From the NCBI RefSeq assembly GCF_000316665.1, contig NC_019678.1, positions 5,208,001-5,272,000 on the forward strand: a DNA stretch of 64,000 nt, read 5' to 3'. The DNA comes from Rivularia sp. PCC 7116. GTDB lineage: Bacteria; Cyanobacteriota; Cyanobacteriia; Cyanobacteriales; Nostocaceae. Positions 1 through 9,772 of the stretch are shown piece after piece. Every line of letters starts with the position of its first letter. Position 1 is the first letter of the stretch. The notes beneath the pieces were generated by a model. The model was not told where the DNA came from, did no database searches, and saw nothing but the letters and a program-made list of their open reading frames with translations. The position numbers and the translations under genes were made by a program.

Positions 1-129
1 GACTCCTTGTAAATTCAGTAGAACAACGAATGGTGTGAAAAAGGATTCGCAAGGAAAATAATTACAGCTTTGATAAAACTTTACTCGGCTCGGTTTTTTA
101 AAGGAAAAAGAGTCCCTAAAGGAAATTAT

Positions 130-918
130 ATGGCAGTAATTCAGTCCTCTCTCCGGTCTGATGGTATGGAATTATTATGTCTATATCACCAGAATCCTTC
201 GATTAAACTTCGTAACAGACTCGTAAAATTGCATAGTGGTTTAGTGCGAAAAATGGCTCATAAATTTAGTCATCAATGTAACGAACCTTATGAAGATTTA
301 GAACAAATTGGTTACTTCGGTTTAATAAGAGCAATTGAACGTTTCGATCCCACTCAAGGATATGCATTTAGTTCCTTTGCTGTCCCTTATATTCGGGGTG
401 AAATGCTGCACTTCTTACGAGACCGTAGTACTTTATTGAAAATACCCCGTCGTTGGCAAGAACTGTACAACGAAGGTCAAAAAATACGTAAAGAATTAGC
501 ACATATCTTAGGAAGACAACCCAAAGATTTAGAAATTGCTCGCGAACTTAAAGTATCGGTACAAGAATGGCAAGAAACCAAGTTAGCTGTTCAAAATAGA
601 ATGCCTTTAAGCCTAGATGCAACAGTGGTTAACTACATTGATTGTCAAATCACATTAGGTGAAGCGTTACCTTGTCCCCAAACTGCGGCTCAACAGCATT
701 TAGAAGAAGAACGCCAACAACTTCATGGGGCTATGGGAATGTTAGAAGACAAGCCCCGGATGGCTGTTGAATTAGTATTTTTGAAAGAATTTTCTCGCAA
801 AGATGCAGCTAAAAAAATTGGTACTAGCCCAATGACAGTAACGCGGTATTTGCAGAAAGGAATTGATGATTTAATGGGTTTAATGCAACAACCGCAAGCA
901 GTAGCTACGGTCACATGA
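130..918 (+). CDS. sigF: Group 3 sigma factor SigF (SigB/SigF type)
   Basis: Alternative RNA polymerase sigma subunit of the SigF/SigB class; in cyanobacteria SigF is linked to pilus, motility and envelope gene expression. Region 2 is visible as EDLEQIGYFGLIRAIERFD followed by FSSFAVPYIRGEMLHFLRD, then a region 3 segment beginning KIPRRWQELY. A C-terminal region 4 helix-turn-helix (KEFSRKDAAKKIGTSPMTV) ends the protein. The frame is open from an ATG at 70, but the ATG at 130 is preferred: a purine-rich AAAGGAAA lies just upstream, and the family normally begins shortly before the MELL segment. From 130 the product is 262 residues, the usual size. No anti-sigma or anti-anti-sigma gene is adjacent; a STAS protein lies far away at 54933. 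Confidence 0.9.
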   Translation: MAVIQSSLRSDGMELLCLYHQNPSIKLRNRLVKLHSGLVRKMAHKFSHQCNEPYEDLEQIGYFGLIRAIERFDPTQGYAFSSFAVPYIRGEMLHFLRDRSTLLKIPRRWQELYNEGQKIRKELAHILGRQPKDLEIARELKVSVQEWQETKLAVQNRMPLSLDATVVNYIDCQITLGEALPCPQTAAQQHLEEERQQLHGAMGMLEDKPRMAVELVFLKEFSRKDAAKKIGTSPMTVTRYLQKGIDDLMGLMQQPQAVATVT

Positions 919-1218
919 TAGGTCGAAAATGTCACAAAATTTATCGGTTTGAACATGGCTGTTGATATAGCCATGAAAATTTTATTGCACCTCAGAATTT
1001 TGTCATTTATTAAAGCTGTATATAAGTTAACGAAATTAGTCGCGTGCCAATTGCACGAAGGCTTTACATCTTCCCCAACATCGACAACAGATTTTGAAGT
1101 TTTTAACTAAATTAAATATTTTAGGTTAAAGGTCAAAGGTCAAAGGTTAAAGTTGAACTCCCTTTGTCCCTTTGTCCCTTTGTTCCTCATCTTCCTATGC
1201 TCAACTTTTACTTAATAA
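919..1218. other. Intergenic region between sigF and pgm (convergent genes)
   Basis: 300 bp between the converging stops of sigF and pgm. It contains two heptamer tandem arrays (annotated separately). No coding potential is seen. Confidence 0.6.
1124..1187. repeat. STRR-type heptamer arrays (AAAGGTC/T and CCTTTGT)
   Basis: About four tandem copies of AAAGGTC/AAAGGTT are followed after a short spacer by three copies of CCTTTGT (1160-1187). The two arrays are nearly inverted with respect to each other and could fold back. They are typical short tandemly repeated repetitive sequences of heterocystous cyanobacteria. Confidence 0.75.
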
Positions 1219-2853
<1,635 letters not shown>

Positions 2854-2896
2854 TTATAAATTTGTAAGTGCCAATACTAATTAAAGTACCAGCCAA

Positions 2897-2957
2897 GAGG
2901 TCAAAGGTTAAAGGTTAAAGGTTAAAGGTGAATAAATAGTTAGGAGTTAGGAGTTAT
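2897..2957. repeat. STRR heptamers AAAGGTT and TTAGGAG
   Basis: One AAAGGTC and three AAAGGTT tandem units (2897-2930) are followed by two copies of TTAGGAG (2940-2956), in the pgm-dusA spacer. Short-period repeat of the cyanobacterial STRR class. Confidence 0.75.
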
Positions 2958-3077
2958 GAATATTATTTCTACCCCTTCTACCCCCTCTTCCCCCTCCCCC
3001 CCCTTCGGGTTGCGCCATTTGCTACAACGGTGCGTGTTCCTCCGCAACGCAATGGCTTACCATCTCCCCATCCTTCC

Positions 3078-4040
3078 TCACCCCGGTACTTTCGCCAAAG
3101 CTTCCCGCAGGACTTCCGAACCAACTCCGAAACGACACGAATTTTCTGAAATATGCTGTTTCCATGCACGACTACCAGGTTTTCCAGCGAATAGTTGCAG
3201 CATATGTCTGGTAATTTTATTCAGCTTCAAGCCTTTTTCCGTCCATTTATCTATGTAATCATACATATTTTCTACAACTTCATGTCTGTTAAAAAACGGT
3301 GCTGATTCAGTATAAAAATCCTTGTCTACGGTAGCGAAAAGGTAGGGATTATCGTAAGCCGCACGCCCAATCATCACCGCATCAACTGACTGTAAGTGTT
3401 GCTGTACCTGAACTAAATTTTTAAATCCACCGTTGATTTCAATAAATAAATGAGGAAAATCTTGTTTCAAGCGATGCACGTCGTCATATCTCAAAGGTGG
3501 AACATCGCGGTTTTCTTTGGGACTCAAGCCCTGTAACCAAGCTTTACGAGCATGAACGGTGAAGCGCTCGCATCCAGTTTGAGAAACAACTTTAACAAAA
3601 TTTACCATGTCCTCGTAACTGTCTAAATCATCAACTCCGATACGATGCTTGACGGTAACAGGAATTTTTGTAGCATTAATCATTGCTGCTATACAATCGG
3701 CTACCTGTTGCGGTTGAACCATCAAACAAGCACCAAAATTACCGCTTTGTACCCGACTGCTAGGACAACCCACATTCAAATTAATTTCGTCATAACCCAT
3801 ACCTTCAGCAATACGAGCGCATTCTGCTAAATCTACAGGATTATCGCCCCCTACTTGCAGCGACAGAGGCTTTTCTTCCTCAGAGAAGCCTAATAAATGC
3901 TCTTTATCCCCATGCATAATTGCCGCACTTGTCACCATTTCGGTATAAAGCAAAGTGCGACTGGTAATTTTACGCATAAAATAGCGGTAATGACGGTCTG
4001 TTCTATCCATCATTGGAGCGATGCTTAAGGGATTGGGCAT
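3078..4040 (-). CDS. dusA: tRNA-dihydrouridine synthase DusA
   Basis: FMN-dependent, NADPH-using reduction of uridine to dihydrouridine in the tRNA D-loop. The N-terminus LSIAPMMDRTDRHYRYFMR is diagnostic of DusA. It is followed by NLNVGCPSSRVQSGNFGACLM, which carries the catalytic cysteine in FGACLM, then VKHRIGVDD, FTVHARKAWLQGLSPKENR and the flavin-phosphate region IEINGG and VMIGRAAYDNP. The 320 residues are close to the family norm of about 330. The start at 4040 places the conserved SIAPMM strand five residues in. It is flanked on both sides by STRR repeats and shows no operon partners. Confidence 0.95.
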   Translation of the reverse strand: MPNPLSIAPMMDRTDRHYRYFMRKITSRTLLYTEMVTSAAIMHGDKEHLLGFSEEEKPLSLQVGGDNPVDLAECARIAEGMGYDEINLNVGCPSSRVQSGNFGACLMVQPQQVADCIAAMINATKIPVTVKHRIGVDDLDSYEDMVNFVKVVSQTGCERFTVHARKAWLQGLSPKENRDVPPLRYDDVHRLKQDFPHLFIEINGGFKNLVQVQQHLQSVDAVMIGRAAYDNPYLFATVDKDFYTESAPFFNRHEVVENMYDYIDKWTEKGLKLNKITRHMLQLFAGKPGSRAWKQHISENSCRFGVGSEVLREALAKVPG

Positions 4041-4397
4041 AAGTAAAAAGAGTTAGGAGTTAGGAATTAGGAGTTATAAGTATAATTATTATAATTATCG
4101 AATAACTGTTAATTGATAACTGAAAATTGGCTTACAAGAGCTTAAATTTGCCTATTGTGACGATTATAAAATTGTCTACTAAGCTCGATAAAGATTTAGG
4201 CGATTGTTTTGTTTGCCTAAAGGTTTTGGCTATGGTTGAAAGTCTTGCCAGCTATAGAAATTAGTCTTATTCACTTTCCATTATCTAATAATTACTTACC
4301 ATTTTTTTTGAGACAGCAAGCAAACTGTCTACCATAAGAGTGGTTTAGCATGACTTGGAGATAAAGCTATTAGAGGCACTCATACAGAAATACTCGA
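4041..4397. other. Divergent intergenic region dusA / pentapeptide gene
   Basis: 357 bp, AT-rich. It carries TTAGGAG-type heptamers at 4051-4078 and presumably promoters for both flanking genes. No small ORF or RNA was recognised. Confidence 0.5.
4051..4078. repeat. STRR heptamer TTAGGAG
   Basis: Four near-perfect tandem units of TTAGGAG/TTAGGAA just upstream of dusA. Confidence 0.75.
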
Positions 4398-5012
4398 ATG
4401 AATACAGTTGACAATCAACTACCATTTGTGTTTAGGGCATCTAATATTAACAAGATTGACGAGCATAATGCTACGGTAGACAGAGAATTTACGGATATTA
4501 ATTTAAATGGTGTTGATTTAAGCGGTACGGATTTGAGTTATATACGTTTAAATGAAGCTCAGTTGATGGATGCTGGTTTAAGGGAAAACCATTTAAGTTG
4601 CAGTTTAAAAAACAATAATAATTTAGAAGGTTTTGACTTTAGTAATACAAATCTGAGTCTTGCTGTGCTTCGAGGAGCAAATCTAAAAGGTGCTAATTTC
4701 TGTCTGGCAATTTTGCGCCGTACCGATTTACAAAAAGCTAACTTACAAGAAGCTATTTTAAGCGGTAGCATTCTCAGAGGAGCCGATTTGCGAGAAGCTA
4801 ACCTCAGCAATGCTCATTTGTTAGGTACGAATCTTAGTTATGCTGTTTTGAACAATGCTAATCTCAGCAATGCTCATTTGCTAGGTGCAAATCTCTCTAA
4901 TACAGATTTTTCTGGCGCTACAGTTGATAATGCTCGATTCGGATGGAATACAGGTATTTCTAATCGGATGAAGGTTGAATTGGAGTTGCGAGGGGCGATT
5001 TTTGAAGATTGA
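4398..5012 (+). CDS. Pentapeptide-repeat protein
   Basis: 204 residues made almost entirely of A(N/D)LxX pentapeptides, for example ANLKGANF, ADLREANLSNAHL and ANLSNADF-like units from about residue 30 to 180. These would form a right-handed quadrilateral beta-helix. There is no signal peptide or membrane segment, so it is probably cytosolic. The function is unknown: some family members mimic DNA and bind gyrase, but most cyanobacterial ones have no assigned role. An internal duplication, ANLSNAHLLGTNLS followed by ANLSNAHLLGANLS, indicates recent repeat expansion. It is followed immediately by a REP-like palindrome island and faces a second pentapeptide gene on the opposite strand about 1 kb away. 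Confidence 0.85.
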   Translation: MNTVDNQLPFVFRASNINKIDEHNATVDREFTDINLNGVDLSGTDLSYIRLNEAQLMDAGLRENHLSCSLKNNNNLEGFDFSNTNLSLAVLRGANLKGANFCLAILRRTDLQKANLQEAILSGSILRGADLREANLSNAHLLGTNLSYAVLNNANLSNAHLLGANLSNTDFSGATVDNARFGWNTGISNRMKVELELRGAIFED

Positions 5013-5037
5013 ATTGGGCATAGGGCATTGTTGAATG

Positions 5038-5109
5038 GTAGGTTGGGTTAGACGCACGACAAGATTTAATGATTAACAAATAATTGAAATTGCGTCGTAA
5101 CCCAACATC
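5038..5109 (+). repeat. REP-like palindrome, copy 1
   Basis: Begins GTAGGTTGGGTTAGACGCAC and ends TTGCGTCGTAACCCAACATC. The ends are inverted repeats (GTTGGGTTA/TAACCCAAC plus GACGCA/TGCGTC), so the element can form a long imperfect hairpin. Confidence 0.8.
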
Positions 5110-5150
5110 GGTGTTTTGATTTGATATGCAATTACCAGACATAGTAAGTG

Positions 5151-5222
5151 GTAGGTTGGGTTAGACGCACGACAAGATTTAATGATTAACCAGTAATTGA
5201 TATTGCGTCGTAACCCAACATC
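5151..5222 (+). repeat. REP-like palindrome, copy 2
   Basis: Nearly identical to the copy at 5038 with the same 72 bp length; it differs at a few positions in the loop. Confidence 0.8.
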
Positions 5223-5273
5223 AGCGTTTTGATTTAATATGAATTACCCGGCTAGATTTTTGTTGACATGGTG

Positions 5274-5307
5274 GATGTTGGGTTTCATGACCTTCAACCC
5301 AACCTAC
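5274..5307. repeat. Short palindrome GATGTTGGGTTTC...AACCCAACCTAC
   Basis: A 34 bp hairpin with GTTGGGTT and AACCCAAC arms directly upstream of the transposase remnant. It looks like the fused outer ends of the larger REP unit and probably marks the left boundary of the RAYT element. Confidence 0.65.
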
Positions 5308-5372
5308 AAATACAACAAATACAATTCAAATAATACTTAATATAATGGTATTTTATTTATCTCATCAAATAA

Positions 5373-5672
5373 ATGGAATACTGTAGAGCAAAAATAGAAG
5401 GAGGTACTTTCTTTTTTACGGTTGTCACTCAGAATCGCCGCAAATTTTTGTGTAATGAAGAAAATATTGTATTGCTAAGAAAGATATTCAAACGGGTAAT
5501 CAAGCAGCACCCTTTTACAATTGACGCGATCGCGATTTTACCCGAACATTTGCACTGTATTTGGACTTTACCACCAAATGATAATGACTGCGATGTTAAA
5601 CGAGGCATTTATGATATTGATTGGGGTGCAGAAGTAGAATTAGAATTTCCCGATTGGGTAGGGAATGAATAA
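5373..5672 (+). pseudogene. REP-associated tyrosine transposase (RAYT), internally deleted
   Basis: The N-terminus (MEYCRAKIEGGTFFFTVVT, then AILPEHLHCIWTLP with the HLH metal-binding motif) is that of the Y1/IS200-related TnpA_REP family. After WTLPPNDNDC the frame continues in-phase with what looks like the family's C-terminal tail (GIYDIDWGAEVELEFPDWVGNE). Full-length members are roughly 170-180 residues; this is 99. The lost middle includes the YxHxNPVKHG segment with the catalytic tyrosine, so it should be inactive. The reading frame stays open, which fits a single clean internal deletion. It is flanked by the palindromes such enzymes mobilise. Confidence 0.8.
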
Positions 5673-5674
5673 TT

Positions 5675-5746
5675 GTAGGTTGGGTTAGACGCACGACAAT
5701 ATTTAATTATTAACCAGTGATTGAAATAGCGTCGTAACCCAACATC
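5675..5746 (+). repeat. REP-like palindrome, copy 3
   Basis: Starts four bases after the RAYT remnant stop codon; same 72 bp structure as the copies at 5038 and 5151. Confidence 0.8.
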
Positions 5747-5808
5747 GGTATTTTGATTTAATAATGAATTATCCAACATAGATTTTAAGTGAAGCGCGTT
5801 GTTTAATT

Positions 5809-5881
5809 GTAGGTTGGGTTAGACGCACGAAAAGATTGAATTATTAACGAATTGATTGAGATTGCGTCGTAACCCAACATC
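5809..5881 (+). repeat. REP-like palindrome, copy 4
   Basis: Same ends as the other copies (GTAGGTTGGGTTAGACGCAC ... GTCGTAACCCAACATC), with a slightly diverged loop. Confidence 0.8.
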
Positions 5882-5995
5882 AATGTTTTGATTTTATATA
5901 AATTATCCAACATAGATTTATGGATGAAACGAGTTGTTTTGATGGATGTTTAATATTTATTTTGATTTGAATTATTTCGCTGAGTTTTCTAGATT

Positions 5996-6026
5996 ATGTT
6001 GGGTTTCGTTCCTCAACCCAACCTAC
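5996..6026. repeat. Short palindrome ATGTTGGGTTTC...AACCCAACCTAC
   Basis: A second short hairpin like the one at 5274, immediately downstream of the 3' end of the second pentapeptide gene. Confidence 0.6.
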
Positions 6027-6033
6027 GAACTCA

Positions 6034-6567
6034 TTAGCAACTGTCATTTCTAACAGAACCATCGGGCATAACAGTATCACAGAAAATAGCATCACGCCAA
6101 CCGACATCCATAAAACGAGCTTTCCGGAAACGACACCCAGTCAAGTTAGCTCTTCTCAAACCAGTTTGGTTCATAAAAGCACCACTCAAGTTGGCTCCTG
6201 TCAAATTGACTTCCGCCATATAGCTATCGTGGAGAGTCGTAAGACACAAGTCAGCATAGCTGAAATCGGAACCGGCAACTACGGCATCACTCATGGCAAC
6301 ACAATTCAAGTTGGCATGAGTGAGATTAACTTTTTCCATCCGAACAAGTTCAAGAACAGCATCCCTCAAATCAGCTCCACTAAGATTGATTCGATCCAAT
6401 TTGGCACCGTGAAAATTAACGAACCGTAGATTAGCATTGCTCAGATTAGCATCACGCAAGCAGATGTCAGTCAAGTAAGCGCCTCGCAAATTAACTCCAT
6501 TCAAATCAATCCCACTAAAATCCCTCTCTCCCTTCTCATACCTTTCTAACAACTCCTCAGCAGTCAT
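6034..6567 (-). CDS. Pentapeptide-repeat protein
   Basis: 177 residues. After a short N-terminal stretch (MTAEELLERYEKGERDFSGI) come continuous A(N/D)LxX repeats such as ANLSNANLRFVNF, ADLRDAVLE and VNLTGANLSGAFM, predicted to form a right-handed beta-helix. The MTAEELLxRYxxGERDFSGIDL opening recurs in cyanobacterial pentapeptide proteins and makes the ATG at 6567 convincing. No signal or membrane segment is seen. It converges with the pentapeptide gene at 4398 across the REP island, but the sequences differ enough that a recent duplication is not obvious. Molecular role unknown. Confidence 0.85.
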   Translation of the reverse strand: MTAEELLERYEKGERDFSGIDLNGVNLRGAYLTDICLRDANLSNANLRFVNFHGAKLDRINLSGADLRDAVLELVRMEKVNLTHANLNCVAMSDAVVAGSDFSYADLCLTTLHDSYMAEVNLTGANLSGAFMNQTGLRRANLTGCRFRKARFMDVGWRDAIFCDTVMPDGSVRNDSC

Positions 6568-6583
6568 AACTTACCTCTTGAAA

Positions 6584-6653
6584 ATGTTGGGTTACGGCGC
6601 AATCAAATTTCGGGTATATAACTATAACTCTTCGTGCGCTTAACCCAACCTAC
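6584..6653 (-). repeat. REP-like palindrome, copy in inverse orientation
   Basis: ATGTTGGGTTACGGCGC ... GTGCGCTTAACCCAACCTAC. It is the complement of the 5038-type unit with a diverged stem (GGCGC/GTGCGC), sitting between the second pentapeptide gene and chlD. Confidence 0.7.
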
Positions 6654-6722
6654 AAACTACAAACTTATGCTACATATTTGGCGCTAAAGCGCAACTACGA
6701 ACGAATATTGATTCCCAATTCA

Positions 6723-8759
6723 TCACATTCTTAAATCTGCGATCGCACCTTTCGTCATTGCTGCAATGGCTTTATCTGTAGCTTTGGGCAAATGATAATA
6801 TTTACCTCCAGCGTTCTTAGCTAACTCTTTCGCAAATCCCGTAGAAACGAATTTACTTTCGGTGTCGATTACTAACAATTGAATTCCTAAAGCGCGGATT
6901 TTAGCGGCTACTTCTAATAATTCCCCTTTGATATCTGGCTTTTCTCCTGGCTCTTGGGGTTCTCCCAACGAACGAGATAATGGTATGTTACCGCGTCCGT
7001 CGGTGATGGCTACTATGACTACTTGTCCGATGTCGCCGCTTCTTTGGGCGTTTAAACCGACGTGGGCGGCTTGGGTTAAACCGTGGGCTAAGGGTGAACC
7101 GCCACCGCAAGGCATTTTTTCTAAGCGGGTACGAGCTAATGTAATGGAACGTGTGGGTGGTAACATTACTTCTGCTTGTTCTCCTCGGAAGGGAATTAAG
7201 GCTACTTGGTCGCGGTTTTGATATGCTTCTGTTAATAATTGCATTACCGCTCCTTTGGCTGACTGCATTCGGTTAAGTGCCATTGAACCGGAAGCGTCTA
7301 CTACGAATATTACTAATGCTCCGGCTTTCCTCGCCAATCTTTTTGCACGAATATCCCCTTGCTCTACGATGACGTTTCTACCGGGATTTCGTTGTCGTCG
7401 TGCTTTTTGATATGGTGCTGCGGCTCGTAAGGTGGCATCTACGGCAATGCGACGAACTTTTCCTTTGGGTAGCATTGGCTTGATGTAGCGTCCCCTGTCA
7501 TCGGAAAATATTAAACCGCGACTTCCGGAGTTTCCTTGACGCTGGGCTGTTTGAGCAAAGTAAAGCACGCTTTCATCTAAGATTACACCTTCTGGATCGA
7601 AGATGAATTCTTCGGGAATACCTGGTGGCTCCTGTTCTTCTTGGTTAGAATCGTCTTCTTCTTGCTCTTCCTGCTCTTCTTGCTCTTGTTCGGATTCGTC
7701 TTCTGGTTCTTCTTGGCTTTGTTGTGGTGGTGGCGGTGGTGGCTGCTGTTCTTCTTCGGGTGGTGTTTGAATTACGGTTGCGCGGGGTACTATAACTAAC
7801 TCCACTGCACGACGCAAGTCTTCGGGGTTAACTTGATTGCGTCCGTCGAGGGCTGCGGATGCTTTTGCTACCCGTACCGCAAATAATTCGGCACGATGTC
7901 CTTGTACTACACCACGAATTGCTTCTTCAACTAGGTAAGTAATTTGTTCTTCGCTGATGGTAACTTCTTTCAACCATTCCCTAGCCAAAACAATTTGAGT
8001 TTTTATCGAGTCAATATCATCGTTGTACTGCTGGAGAAATTCTTGAGGAGAGCGAGAATAAGCAATTGCTTGCTCTACTGCTTGGACTCTATCGTCTAAT
8101 CCTAAAATGCCGTCTGCGGAAAGGGAAATGGCAATTCTGTCTAATAAATGTTCGCGTAAATCTCCTTCTTCAGGATTGTAGGTAGCGATAAATAACGGTT
8201 TGCAAGGATGTTGAAAACTGATTCCTTCCCGTTCGATTTGATTGCGCCCTTCAGATAGTACGCTTAAAAGTTGATTGCTAATCTGCTCATCTAAAAGATT
8301 GATTTCATCTACATACAGCACGCCGCGATTTGCTGCTGCGAGTAAACCCGGTTGAAATACCGTATCCCCTTGCTTCACAGATTTTTCTACATCCACCGAA
8401 CCCAAAAGTCTATCTTCGGTGACTCCTAAAGGTATTTGTAAAAATGGCGCGGGGATAATTTCGGTTTCTACATCTTCTGTAGATTTAACGCCTCTAGATA
8501 ATAAATCATCATCCCATTCTTCTGGATTATCGGGATTGCAGTTACTAATAGAATCTTTGACAACTTCAATCGGCGGTAGTAAAGCGTGGATAGCCCTCGC
8601 CATCACTGACTTTGCCGTTCCTCTACGTCCGGCGATCGCTACTCCCCCCAATTCTGGATCGACAGCTGCCAATAGTAAAGCTAATTTAATCGCTTCTTGA
8701 CCAACTACAGCGGTTAAGGGAAAGGTAGTAAAACTAGAATTAACAGTGGATGCAGCCAT
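6723..8759 (-). CDS. chlD: Magnesium chelatase subunit D
   Basis: Forms the ChlI-ChlD AAA+ motor that drives ATP-dependent Mg insertion into protoporphyrin IX by ChlH, the first committed step of chlorophyll synthesis. The N-terminal AAA+ domain (about 15-330) carries a Walker A-like AGRRGTAKS loop, a Walker B region [12 protein letters not shown] and an arginine-finger region RIAISLSA. A proline- and Glu/Gln-rich acidic linker (about 340-385) follows. The C-terminal von Willebrand A domain (about 480-678) has MIDAS residues in VVDASGSM (DxSxS) and AITDGRGN. The 678 residues match cyanobacterial ChlD. Transcribed alone; rnc is divergent across 232 bp. Confidence 0.97.
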   Translation of the reverse strand: MAASTVNSSFTTFPLTAVVGQEAIKLALLLAAVDPELGGVAIAGRRGTAKSVMARAIHALLPPIEVVKDSISNCNPDNPEEWDDDLLSRGVKSTEDVETEIIPAPFLQIPLGVTEDRLLGSVDVEKSVKQGDTVFQPGLLAAANRGVLYVDEINLLDEQISNQLLSVLSEGRNQIEREGISFQHPCKPLFIATYNPEEGDLREHLLDRIAISLSADGILGLDDRVQAVEQAIAYSRSPQEFLQQYNDDIDSIKTQIVLAREWLKEVTISEEQITYLVEEAIRGVVQGHRAELFAVRVAKASAALDGRNQVNPEDLRRAVELVIVPRATVIQTPPEEEQQPPPPPPQQSQEEPEDESEQEQEEQEEQEEDDSNQEEQEPPGIPEEFIFDPEGVILDESVLYFAQTAQRQGNSGSRGLIFSDDRGRYIKPMLPKGKVRRIAVDATLRAAAPYQKARRQRNPGRNVIVEQGDIRAKRLARKAGALVIFVVDASGSMALNRMQSAKGAVMQLLTEAYQNRDQVALIPFRGEQAEVMLPPTRSITLARTRLEKMPCGGGSPLAHGLTQAAHVGLNAQRSGDIGQVVIVAITDGRGNIPLSRSLGEPQEPGEKPDIKGELLEVAAKIRALGIQLLVIDTESKFVSTGFAKELAKNAGGKYYHLPKATDKAIAAMTKGAIADLRM

Positions 8760-9012
8760 TTTTTATATAATAGTTAGTCTAACTTTATAGCTTACCAAAC
8801 CAGATTGATATAATTCAAAATTTCTGGACGCGAAATTCAAACCAAAGCGGTTTTGCAAATGGTGCAAAATGCGAACCAGATGTGACTTTAAATACTCAGC
8901 AGTATAAAATAAAGTTTAGTTACAATAATTTGTGCATATCTGCATATAACAAAAAATTGCAGAACAATATCAGAAGTAAATTTTATAATTATTGTCTCCT
9001 AAATCAATAGTA

Positions 9013-9735
9013 ATGATTTCCAAACAAGAGAAATTAGTAGAAATTATCCAAAACGAAAACTTTCACGATAATTCGCTTTTGCTTAACGCGCTAACTCATC
9101 GTTCTTACGTGAATGAAAACCCCAGTGAAGGGCATAATAATGAACGTTTGGAGTTTTTAGGCGATGCTTTATTAACTTATTTAAGTGGAGATTACCTTTA
9201 CCGTCGTCACCCAAAAATTGGAGAAGATGAATTAACCCGCAGACGCTCTGCATTAGTAGATGAAAAGCAATTGTCAAGGTTTGCTTTGGAAGTTGGTTTA
9301 GATAAAAAAATGCGTTTGGGTAAAGGTGCTATCCGTGAAGGAGGATATGAAAATCCAAATTTACTTAGCAGCACTTTTGAAGCTGTGATTGCTGCTTATT
9401 ATCTTGACAATAATTCCAATATTGAAGCACTGCGAAAGGTTGTTGAACCGTTATTTGATTCAGTTCCTGAAGAAATAGTTGAATCTCGTTCTAATCTAGA
9501 TCCAATAAACCAGTTTCAAGTATGGGTGCAACGTCATATTCCGCAAAACCCACCCAATCTTCCCAAATATACGATCGCAAAAACGGGTGGTGTGCCTCAT
9601 GCTCCCGAATTCCTGGCTGAAGTGTTTGTAGATAATAAAAAATACGGAGAAGGTAGGGGAAAAAATACAAAAGGAGCGAAAAAAACAGCGGCTAAAAATG
9701 CTTTGCTTAATTTAGAGGAAGAGGGTTTTATTTAA
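9013..9735 (+). CDS. rnc: Ribonuclease III
   Basis: Double-strand-specific endonuclease for rRNA and other RNA processing. The signature NNERLEFLGDALLTYL contains the catalytic Glu/Asp set, followed by LSSTFEAVIAAYYLDN with the second acidic metal-binding site (FEAVIAAYY). A C-terminal dsRBD (about residues 160-240) runs from DPINQFQVWVQ to GAKKTAAKNALLNLEEEG. A TTG at 8992 is also in frame, but the ATG at 9013 puts the N-terminus (MISKQEKLVEII) at the usual place. About 240 residues, normal length. Cyanobacteria often encode several RNase III-type proteins, so this may be one of two or three paralogues. Confidence 0.92.
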   Translation: MISKQEKLVEIIQNENFHDNSLLLNALTHRSYVNENPSEGHNNERLEFLGDALLTYLSGDYLYRRHPKIGEDELTRRRSALVDEKQLSRFALEVGLDKKMRLGKGAIREGGYENPNLLSSTFEAVIAAYYLDNNSNIEALRKVVEPLFDSVPEEIVESRSNLDPINQFQVWVQRHIPQNPPNLPKYTIAKTGGVPHAPEFLAEVFVDNKKYGEGRGKNTKGAKKTAAKNALLNLEEEGFI

Positions 9736-9772
9736 GCAAAAAATTGGGTATTAGATATAGAACTCGTTGTTT

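Larger units (their letters stand above)
5013..6033. other. REP-like palindrome island around a RAYT remnant
   Basis: About 1 kb between two convergent pentapeptide genes. It contains four direct copies of a roughly 72 bp palindrome, two short inverted partner ends, and a deleted REP-associated transposase. The individual elements are annotated separately. The spacers between palindromes are themselves similar (variants of GTTTTGATTTAATATGAATTA), so the repeat unit may be longer, about 110-130 bp. Confidence 0.75.

Noticed and set aside
2956-3258. 100-codon plus-strand ORF near dusA
   Set aside because: Mostly antisense to dusA and starts in a Ser/Pro low-complexity run from CCCCCT-type repeats.
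5013-6653. CRISPR array
   Set aside because: The repeats are about 72-bp palindromes with similar, not unique, spacers around a transposase remnant; REP-like, not CRISPR.
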